Assembly (NCBI GenBank): GCA_021779235.1
Contig: JAJYBA010000063.1
Span: 1-8,221 of the forward strand
From: Bacillota bacterium
GTDB taxonomy: Bacteria > Bacillota > Clostridia > Clostridiales > Clostridiaceae
Length of the DNA: 8,221 nt
Direction of reading: 5' to 3'
Shown here one piece after another: positions 1 through 5,241 of the stretch (its first letter is position 1; every line of letters starts with the position of its first letter). A program made the position numbers and the translations under genes. Under the pieces are notes generated by a model. The model searched no databases, was not told where the DNA came from, and was given only the letters and a program-made list of their open reading frames with translations.

Positions 1-2
1 AA

Positions 3-1958
3 AATAATATGGATATTTTGAAAGAAAGAAATATTAGGTTCCTAAATCCTTTTATATCTTTGGACAATAAGAAAAAATTAGTTAAGAGATTAGCTGAGGA
101 GTTAGCTGGTTTTGGAATTGATAAAAGAGAAATTTCTATGGCAACTGAAAAAGCATGGACCGAAACGGAAAAGGTAAGATTAGACATTCAAAATAAAGGA
201 ATGGAAGTCATAGAATATATTAGAAGAACCGGAAAGAAAGGAATAGTTTTAGCAGGGAGACCTTATCATATAGACCCAGAGATTAATCATGGAATCCCAA
301 GCGTAATTACGGATTTTGATATGCCTGTACTTACTGAGGATTCTGTGGCTCATTTAGGTATTATTGAAAGGCCTTTAAGAATAGTAGATCAGTGGGTGTA
401 TCATTCAAGGCTTTATGCAGCAGCGAGTTTTGTAGCGAAAGAACCAAATATTGAGCTTATTCAGCTAAATTCTTTTGGTTGCGGACTTGATGCAGTAACA
501 ACGGACCAAGTTCAAGAGATTTTGGGAAATAACGGCAAGATATATACGACTTTAAAAATTGATGAGGGCAATAATCTAGGAGCAGCAAGAATTAGAATTA
601 GGTCCTTAAAGGCTGCACTTAATGAAAGGGATAAGAATGGAATTACGCCTAAGAAGATTGAGGAGATCCACAGCAGGGTTATTTTCACCAAAGAAATGAG
701 AAAAAAACACACGATTTTATCTCCGCAAATGTCTCCAATACACTTTCAATTTGTACAGGAAGCCTTTAATTCATCAGGATATAATTTAGAGATTTTACCT
801 TCAGTAGATACTCTAGCAGTGGAGGAAGGCTTAAAATATGTAAACAATGATGCTTGTTATCCCACAATAATTGTAATAGGACAAATAATTGAGGCTTTAA
901 AATCAGGTAGATATGATATAGAAAATACTTCTGTTATCATTTCTCAAACTGGTGGAGGTTGTAGAGCTACAAATTACATTGGATTCCTTAGGAAAGCCTT
1001 GAAGGAAGCTGGATTCTCAAAAGTTCCAGTGATATCTTTAAATGCTTCTGGCCTTGAGAGTAATCCAGGCTTTAAATTCACATATTCAATGATTAAAAAA
1101 GCAATGATGGCCTTAGTATACGGAGATTTGCTTATGAGAGTGCTTTACAAGGTTAGACCTTATGAAATGGTAATAGGCTCAGCTAATTTACTTTATGAAA
1201 AATGGGTAATAATATGCAAAGAAGCTGTAATAAAGGGAAGTAGTAAAGAATTTAAAAACAATATTTCTTCAATAGTAACTGATTTTGATAATTTAGAACT
1301 AAAAAATATTTTAAAACCTCAGATAGGTCTAGTTGGTGAGATTTTAGTTAAATTTCATCCTACAGCTAACAATAACATTATAGAAGTTATTGAAAATGAA
1401 GGTGGAGAGGCAGTTATGCCGGATTTAACTGACTTTTTCTTATACTGTGCTTATGATGCTAACTTTAAATATGAATATTTGGGCAAGAGTAAGACAGATA
1501 AAATACTAAATAATATAGCCATTGGCTATATAGAAAGTTTTAGAAAACATATGAAAATAGTTTTAGATAATAGTAAAAGATTTCATGCACCAAAAACTAT
1601 ACAGGAACTTGCACAGGGAGCAGCGCCTATTTTATCTATGGGAAATCAAACAGGTGAAGGGTGGTTTTTGACAGCGGAAATGGTTGAGCTTATTGAAAGT
1701 GGCACAAAGAATATAGTATGTATGCAACCTTTTGCTTGTCTTCCTAACCATGTGACAGGTAAAGGAATGATCAAGGAGCTAAAGAGAAGGTATCCAGGGG
1801 CCAATATAACTGCTATAGATTATGATCCAGGTGCCAGTGAAGTAAATCAAATTAATAGAATAAAGCTCATGATGTCTGTTGCATTAAAGAATCTTAAAGG
1901 TAATGTAGAAGTTGAAACTGCACATGGGGAAGTAGCTAGTGATAAAAAAGTAGACTAA
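3..1958 (+). CDS. 2-hydroxyacyl-CoA dehydratase activase-like protein, C-terminal part (5' end outside window)
   Basis: This is the C-terminal part of a large clostridial protein of the BadF/BcrA-type activase plus DUF2229 family, related to the ATP-dependent activators and the iron-sulfur subunits of 2-hydroxyacyl-CoA dehydratases. Family members are typically about 1,400 residues, with two ATPase domains first, so roughly the N-terminal half is missing here. The frame is open to the window edge (two Asn codons precede the Met at 9), and that Met is internal to the family alignment, not a start. Counting from it, visible motifs are GRPYHIDPEINHG (83-95), SFGCGLDAVTTDQ (155-167), NNDACYP (279-285), SQTGGGCRATNY (312-323), GNQTGEGW (545-552) and FACLPNH with IDYDPGASEVNQ (576-614). 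Cys158, Cys283, Cys318, Cys571 and Cys577 are candidate cluster ligands (inference from family). The natural substrate is not known; many members are annotated only by similarity. The stop is TAA at 1956, and a repeat element begins 21 bases later. Confidence 0.9.
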   Translation, partial: NNMDILKERNIRFLNPFISLDNKKKLVKRLAEELAGFGIDKREISMATEKAWTETEKVRLDIQNKGMEVIEYIRRTGKKGIVLAGRPYHIDPEINHGIPSVITDFDMPVLTEDSVAHLGIIERPLRIVDQWVYHSRLYAAASFVAKEPNIELIQLNSFGCGLDAVTTDQVQEILGNNGKIYTTLKIDEGNNLGAARIRIRSLKAALNERDKNGITPKKIEEIHSRVIFTKEMRKKHTILSPQMSPIHFQFVQEAFNSSGYNLEILPSVDTLAVEEGLKYVNNDACYPTIIVIGQIIEALKSGRYDIENTSVIISQTGGGCRATNYIGFLRKALKEAGFSKVPVISLNASGLESNPGFKFTYSMIKKAMMALVYGDLLMRVLYKVRPYEMVIGSANLLYEKWVIICKEAVIKGSSKEFKNNISSIVTDFDNLELKNILKPQIGLVGEILVKFHPTANNNIIEVIENEGGEAVMPDLTDFFLYCAYDANFKYEYLGKSKTDKILNNIAIGYIESFRKHMKIVLDNSKRFHAPKTIQELAQGAAPILSMGNQTGEGWFLTAEMVELIESGTKNIVCMQPFACLPNHVTGKGMIKELKRRYPGANITAIDYDPGASEVNQINRIKLMMSVALKNLKGNVEVETAHGEVASDKKVD

Positions 1959-1978
1959 GTAGTAATTTTAAACAAAAG

Positions 1979-2199
1979 GTGAAGGTTCGGTATTTAGGAT
2001 GTTCTGATAGTAGAACATTCGTTAACAGCCTCTAAGTTTATTCTATGAAAAATTTCCTAACGCACTTATTCGACATCCTGTCTCAGAAGTGCTAGCAGCC
2101 CGTCCTAGGCTGCTTACGAAAATTTGTCATTGCATAAACTAAGAGTCTGTAAAACTCATTATATACTATCCGCCACACTCCTAAATTCCGAACTTTCAC
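1979..2199. repeat. 221-bp near-palindromic MITE-like element
   Basis: The ends are 21-bp inverted repeats (1979-1999 and 2179-2199) matching at 19 of 21 positions. The similarity continues inward. GATAGT at 2006-2011 is mirrored at 2165-2170. A 12-mer at 2030-2041 is mirrored at 2134-2145 (11 of 12). An 18-mer at 2045-2062 is mirrored at 2113-2130 (13 of 18). The two arms are therefore diverged inverted copies of one roughly 90-base sequence. Local hairpins sit inside: ATGTTCT/AGAACAT (1999-2005 and 2012-2018), GCACTT/AAGTGC (2062-2067 and 2087-2092) enclosing GACA/TGTC, and AGCAGCC/GGCTGCT (2094-2100 and 2108-2114). There is no plausible ORF and no T-run after any hairpin. A non-autonomous miniature inverted-repeat element or a structured-RNA repeat would both fit. 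I do not recognise a named family, and no clear target-site duplication is visible. Confidence 0.75.
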
Positions 2200-2302
2200 A
2201 ATTATAGTTTGCTTCTTCGAATTTATTTGCATTTCTACAATAATGATAACTTTCATAATTTGCTTCGAATAATATTAAGATATATATGTTTCAATAAAGT
2301 TT

Positions 2303-2730
2303 CTACATCTTAATACATGGCCTGTCTATGATTTGTGTAGGGGGTTTATTTATGTGCTTAATGAAATATTATGATTTTACCCGTAGGGTATTGGTTTAAT
2401 ATCTCTTTTAAGAATTTTTTTAAATACAACTGCATCATATCTATCATGTTCTTGACAGTAAACTTTACCTATACCATAATCCAATATCCCTACTAATTTC
2501 ACTCCAAAATTGTTACTGTAGGTAGGAATTTTTCGTTGATGACCTTTTACAAACAAATTCTTCTATATAGCTTGCCAATCTCTAATCATATATTCATCTT
2601 GGAATAATATATGGTCAATATCCCAACTGATAAGTTTTTTTAATCCTTCTTGTTTTTCTTTATCAGGTTTCTTAAGAATATAAGTAGGTCTTGTATAGCT
2701 TAAATTTAATCTGCGTAATACTTCATAATT
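2303..2730 (-). pseudogene. IS630-family transposase remnant
   Basis: The minus strand encodes a decayed IS630-family (Tc1/mariner-like DDE) transposase. From 2727 downward it reads YEVLRRLNLSYTRPTY, then DIDHILFQDEYMIRDWQAI, which holds the first catalytic Asp (the D of FQDE), then a TAG stop at 2565-2563, then the VKGHQRKIPTY and GVKLVGILDYG segments. Near 2389-2397 the frame shifts, since the family motif YPTGKII resumes in another frame. At about 2366-2370 the reading jumps into the C-terminal segment HINKPPTQIIDRPCIKM, which ends at a TAG at 2305-2303. The jump removes on the order of 100 residues, including the second Asp (usual LDNARIHHA context) and the final Glu (usual LNPIE context). 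The N-terminal helix-turn-helix region is not recognisable beyond a TGA at 2733-2731. Usual family length is about 330-360 residues. It cannot be active. Confidence 0.85.
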
Positions 2731-2825
2731 TCATTTATGACTAAGGTTGATAGCAAAAGATTAGAATTTCTTAATGGAATTTCTTGTTTTGAGTTCGTTT
2801 GCAAGGCATGTAGGAGAATGGGAGA

Positions 2826-2864
2826 ACTCTACTACCTTGAATATCATAAATTCCGAACCTTCAT
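2826..2864 (-). repeat. Third, partial copy of the MITE-like element end
   Basis: On the minus strand, 2864-2844 matches the 21-bp terminal repeat of the 1979-2199 element at about 19 of 21 positions, counted against a consensus of the other copies. Weaker similarity runs on to about 2826, with a shared TAGTAGA after a one-base offset. It has the same orientation as the 2179-2199 end and lies on the N-terminal side of the transposase remnant. It could therefore be the right-hand end of the degraded IS630 element or the stump of another MITE copy. The stop codon of the lipoprotein gene lies 17 bases further right. Confidence 0.65.
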
Positions 2865-2880
2865 TGCATAGTCTTAAATT

Positions 2881-3903
2881 TTATTTTAAATCTTTAACTA
2901 CTTTTTCAGCAAAGGTATTGTTAACAATTTTATCAAATGCAGGTCTTTCAGGAATTAAGTCTGCTTTGTAGGATTGTATTATGTCCATAAGTCTGCTAAA
3001 ATCCTCTGATTTTAATATTGGGTTTGGTGAAAGTGCATTTATTTTTTTATAGTTTTTAATAGATGAAATCAAAGCATCTTGATCTGCTCCAGGGAAGTAA
3101 GATTTAATTGAATTACATATTTCCTCATCAGAATGACTGCTTACCCATTTTTGACCTTTATAAATTGCTCTAGTGAGCTTTTCTATTATTACTGGATTTT
3201 TTTCTATATAAGATTTTGTAGCAAAAAAGCAGGTGTAAGGCATGGTTCCAGCAGACTCTCCTACGGAGGCTACAATATACCCAGAATTATCTTTTTTCAT
3301 CATACTAGCAGTGGGTTCAAAAAGAGTAACATAATCACCAGTGCCTCCCTTGAAAGCTCCTCCAGTAGCGGTGAAAGCGAGGTTCGTAATAAGGTCTATA
3401 TTTTCCCCAGGTTTAATGCCATGATTTCTTAAAACATATTCAAGAGCCATTTCAGGTACTCCTCCAGGTCTTCCACCAATTACAGTTTTACCTTTTAAGG
3501 ATTCCCAGCTAAAATCTGTTTCAGCATTTCTAGCTACTAAGAAAGCACCATCCTTTTGTGTTAATTGTGCAAAAATCACAGGATAATCTTCCCGCTTCTG
3601 ATTGTAGATGTATATAACTTGCTCTGGTCCACAGAAACCTATATCAACAGCATTACTTAATACTTGTTGCATAGTTTTGTCTGCACCTTGCCCAGTTGAA
3701 AGGTCAATTTCAATACCTTCTTCTTTAAAAAAACCCTCAGAAATAGCTGCATACATAGGAGCATAGAAAATAGAACGAACTACTTCATTTAATTTTACTT
3801 TTACTAAAGCTTCATTATTATCTTTTTTACATCCAGAAAGTAAAGTCGTTATTAAGGCAAGAGAGAGAAGTAGAGAAAGAATTGAGATTTTTCTAATTTT
3901 CAT
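2881..3903 (-). CDS. ABC transporter substrate-binding lipoprotein, SsuA/NMT1-THI5-like
   Basis: The 340-residue product is a periplasmic-binding-protein fold of the NMT1/THI5/SsuA type, anchored as a lipoprotein on the outer face of the membrane to capture a small solute for an ABC importer. Residues 1-24 are a lipoprotein signal (MKIRK, a hydrophobic run, then the lipobox LLSGC with Cys25). Family features follow: FYAPMYAAISEGFFKEEGIEI (46-66), GQGADKTMQQVLSNAVDIGF (71-90), LKGKTVIGGRPGG (136-148), and LFEPTASM (194-201). The ligand cannot be read; relatives bind sulfonates, nitrate, thiamine pyrimidines or other small molecules. I chose the ATG at 3903 over an in-frame ATG at 3915 because the GGAGGT site at 3913-3908 lies between them and would be inside the longer ORF. 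No permease or ATPase gene adjoins it in the window, so it is an orphan here. It converges with the activase-like gene, and no terminator is evident after its stop. Confidence 0.88.
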   Translation of the reverse strand: MKIRKISILSLLLSLALITTLLSGCKKDNNEALVKVKLNEVVRSIFYAPMYAAISEGFFKEEGIEIDLSTGQGADKTMQQVLSNAVDIGFCGPEQVIYIYNQKREDYPVIFAQLTQKDGAFLVARNAETDFSWESLKGKTVIGGRPGGVPEMALEYVLRNHGIKPGENIDLITNLAFTATGGAFKGGTGDYVTLFEPTASMMKKDNSGYIVASVGESAGTMPYTCFFATKSYIEKNPVIIEKLTRAIYKGQKWVSSHSDEEICNSIKSYFPGADQDALISSIKNYKKINALSPNPILKSEDFSRLMDIIQSYKADLIPERPAFDKIVNNTFAEKVVKDLK

Positions 3904-3907
3904 AGAT

Positions 3908-3913
3908 ACCTCC
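3908..3913 (-). promoter_or_regulatory. Ribosome binding site deciding the lipoprotein start
   Basis: The minus strand reads GGAGGT with four bases before the ATG at 3903. It overlaps codons 1-3 of the longer alternative ORF that would start at 3915, which argues that the downstream ATG is used. Confidence 0.75.
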
Positions 3914-3945
3914 ATATTATAAAGTTGTTATCATTTTATAATATG
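3913..3945. promoter_or_regulatory. Perfect 11+11 bp inverted repeat, candidate operator
   Basis: CATATTATAAA at 3913-3923 and TTTATAATATG at 3935-3945 are exact reverse complements separated by 11 bases (3924-3934). The repeat abuts the ribosome binding site of the lipoprotein gene and contains TATAAT-like sequence that could form a -10 box. The symmetry and spacing (22 bp centre to centre) suit a dimeric regulator binding two successive faces of DNA. The same sequence in RNA would be a weak AT-only hairpin in the 5' leader. No -35 was identified with confidence, so the exact promoter is uncertain. Confidence 0.5.
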
Positions 3946-4170
3946 AAAAATTATGTGGATGTGACATTTAAAATTTGGAACTAAAATATTAGTCGTTAAA
4001 TTTAATGGGGCAATTGTTTTCTTTAAAAGTTTAATGGTAATATGTAAGAAAATGAAACCGTATGGTGAAAATATGAATATGTACATGATTATATATGAAA
4101 AAAATGAGAATAAAGATTGATATGATAAGTACCACTAAATTATATAGTATGATTTAAGGAACAATAAAAC
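3946..4170. other. Gene-free AT-rich spacer
   Basis: This is the shared upstream region of the leftward lipoprotein gene and the rightward small genes. It is very AT-rich. The longest frame seen is 22 codons from 4052, without a ribosome binding site. I see no terminator or convincing sigma-A promoter, although a promoter for the lipoprotein gene must lie somewhere in or next to it. Confidence 0.5.
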
Positions 4171-4283
4171 ATGGATTCAATAAAAAATGTAATTAAGCAA
4201 TAGTAATTATGATGGCACTATTAACTGTGGTTTCAGTTATATTCACCATAACTGATTTGTTATCTAAAATATTAGGAAAATAA
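4171..4283 (+). pseudogene. Possible small one-helix membrane protein, broken by a one-base frameshift
   Basis: From an ATG at 4171, with AAGGA ten bases upstream, the frame reads MDSIKNVIKQ and stops at TAG 4201. Restoring one A near 4199-4200 would join it to the frame reading IVIMMALLTVVSVIFTITD and on to LLSKILGK, ending at TAA 4281. That gives a 37-residue protein with a charged N-terminus, one transmembrane helix and a basic tail. Both halves look protein-like and the join needs a single base. I do not recognise the family. It could be a decayed gene, a base-calling error or chance in AT-rich DNA. An intact 24-codon ORF from ATG 4209 is the alternative but has no ribosome binding site. 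Confidence 0.35.
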
Positions 4284-4353
4284 CCTATATTTTAAGGAAG
4301 AATGGTATGAGTCATAAATTAAAGTAGAACATGCAATAGAAGGAGGAGAAAAC

Positions 4354-4434
4354 ATGCTGGAAATTACTGTTATGAAAGAACTGAAGGGGTCACTAATAGG
4401 ATTTATACTGCTAGGTGTAGAATATGTTGATTAA
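4354..4434 (+). CDS. 26-residue ORF overlapping the DUF2809 gene
   Basis: A strong AGGAGGAG (4341-4348) sits six bases before this ATG (4349-4353 plus spacing as read), the best ribosome binding site between the lipoprotein gene and valS. The peptide is MLEITVMKELKGSLIGFILL followed by GVEYVD. It overlaps the start of the next gene by 11 bases in another frame, so its translation could deliver ribosomes to that gene, which has only a weak AGGTG site. It may be a translational-coupling leader, or the truncated stub of a former gene. No family is recognised. Confidence 0.4.
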   Translation: MLEITVMKELKGSLIGFILLGVEYVD

Positions 4435-4819
4435 GATGAATAGAAGTAGATTTAATTATTTAATTTTCACTTTTTTAGTTATCGGCATGGGACTCGCTTC
4501 AAGAAAATATCAGGCTCATTTACCTTATATAATTGGTAAATACTCTGGAGATATATTATGGGCACTGATGGTGTTTTTTATTATTGGTTTGTTATTGAAA
4601 AGGGAATCCATTATGAAAGTATCAATAATTGCTTTGCTTTTTTCCTTTGGAATAGAGATAAGTCAATTATATCATGCACCATGGATTGATGGAATTAGAA
4701 AAACTATTATAGGGAGATTAATACTAGGTCAGGGATTTCTATGGAGTGATTTATTTTGTTATATGTTTGGAATATTAGTAGGAGTAGTAATTGAATTACA
4801 AATGAGAATTAAAAAATGA
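4424..4819 (+). CDS. DUF2809 family small membrane protein
   Basis: The 131-residue product is an integral membrane protein of unknown function, recognised as DUF2809 by overall pattern and length (members are around 120-140 residues). Four hydrophobic segments are seen at about 11-26, 42-58, 64-82 and 106-124. Characteristic stretches are SRKYQAHLPYIIGKYSGDIL (26-45), FSFGIEISQLYHAPWID (73-89) and LGQGFLWSDLFCY (101-113), with charged and polar residues kept next to or within the helices. Two starts are possible: ATG 4424, with AGGTG about six bases upstream, and ATG 4436 (residue 5), which has no visible site; I keep 4424. It overlaps the preceding 26-codon ORF. The valS promoter begins seven bases after its stop with no terminator between, so its transcript may run into the T-box leader. 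Confidence 0.85.
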   Translation: MLIKMNRSRFNYLIFTFLVIGMGLASRKYQAHLPYIIGKYSGDILWALMVFFIIGLLLKRESIMKVSIIALLFSFGIEISQLYHAPWIDGIRKTIIGRLILGQGFLWSDLFCYMFGILVGVVIELQMRIKK

Positions 4820-4825
4820 AATATC

Positions 4826-4853
4826 TTGACATATAAAAATTAAGCGGTATAAT
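4826..4853 (+). promoter_or_regulatory. Sigma-A promoter of the valS leader
   Basis: TTGACA (4826-4831) and TATAAT (4848-4853) are both exact consensus hexamers with a 16-bp spacer. Initiation would be expected at about 4860, just before the T-box leader. Confidence 0.9.
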
Positions 4854-4861
4854 AAGAAATA

Positions 4862-5130
4862 AATGAAAATTTCATAAAACCTTTAAAAGCTTAGATGAAG
4901 AGGAGTAAAGGGAAAATAGTATTAAGAGAAGAAGATTCATAGGCTGTAAGATCTTCTATATGAAAAACCTTGAAGGTAGCTTCGGAGCTTCTTTGTTGAA
5001 TTTATGTAATATGAGTAGTAGACAAAGACGGTTTTCTTAATCGTTAAATTATCAAGAGCCTGTAGATTTGCAGGAAAAAAGGTGGTACCGCGAGCTTTTC
5101 GTCCTTTTATAGACGAGAGCTCTTTTTTAT
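4862..5130 (+). promoter_or_regulatory. T-box riboswitch leader, tRNA-Val responsive
   Basis: The leader senses uncharged tRNA and controls transcription into valS. The T-box core, matching the AGGGTGGNACCGCG consensus except at one position, lies at 5079-5092. Its TGGT (5083-5086) would pair with the tRNA 3' end ACCA, fitting discriminator base A as expected for tRNA-Val. A Stem I arm is seen as AGAAGAT/ATCTTCT (4930-4936 and 4951-4957) around a 14-base loop. Downstream, GTA at 4976-4978 (context GAAGGTAGC) is the best candidate specifier codon, reading valine. A small hairpin CCTG/CAGG (5059-5062 and 5071-5074) could be Stem III. Termination and antitermination are mutually exclusive because the T-box 3' part overlaps the terminator stem. 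The specifier assignment rests on position and on the downstream gene, not on a computed fold. Confidence 0.93.
5092..5128 (+). terminator. T-box regulated intrinsic terminator
   Basis: GAGCTTTTCGTC (5092-5103) pairs with GACGAGAGCTC (5112-5122) around an eight-base loop, followed by six T (5123-5128). Its 5' arm starts at the last base of the T-box, so the antiterminator and this hairpin compete. It should form when tRNA-Val is charged. Confidence 0.9.
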
Positions 5131-5154
5131 TTGTCTAAAAACTTGAAGATAATG

Positions 5155-5184
5155 GTTAAGAATTATTTGCTGTTGATTCTTAAC
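5155..5184 (+). repeat. Nine-bp inverted repeat between leader terminator and valS
   Basis: GTTAAGAAT (5155-5163) and ATTCTTAAC (5176-5184) are exact reverse complements with a 12-base spacer. It lies after the T-box terminator and about 43 bases before the valS ribosome binding site. There is no T-run, so it is not a terminator. It could be an mRNA-stabilising 5' hairpin, a protein site, or fortuitous. Confidence 0.5.
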
Positions 5185-5241
5185 TAATAAGGTTATATTT
5201 TGAAAATTTATATATACTAAGATAAATAGGAGGAGTTAATT

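Noticed and set aside
512..712. 66-codon minus-strand open frame
   Set aside because: It lies antisense inside the well-supported activase-like gene and has no recognisable domain.
1979..2199. Group I intron/IStron or HEARO-like RNA
   Set aside because: I could not find the conserved core pairings or an associated nuclease or TnpB-type ORF; a foldback element explains the sequence better.
2166..2295. Minus-strand open frame of about 40 codons ending in the repeat
   Set aside because: It begins after a stop without a start codon or ribosome binding site and matches nothing recognised.
2452..2480. Promoter-like TTGACA, 17 bp, CATAAT on the plus strand
   Set aside because: The bases are accounted for as antisense of transposase codons in the pseudogene, and no gene follows in that direction.
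2774..2971. 65-codon plus-strand open frame
   Set aside because: It runs across the repeat end and antisense into the lipoprotein gene's C-terminus, and has no ribosome binding site.
3133..3432. 99-codon plus-strand open frame
   Set aside because: It is antisense within the lipoprotein gene, low-complexity and Ser-rich, an evident shadow.
3901..3915. Longer lipoprotein start (MEVS) at 3915
   Set aside because: Its first codons contain the GGAGGT site that serves the ATG at 3903, and the shorter product has a standard lipoprotein signal.
4052..4120. 22-codon open frame starting MKPYGENMN
   Set aside because: It has no ribosome binding site and is within chance expectation for AT-rich spacer.
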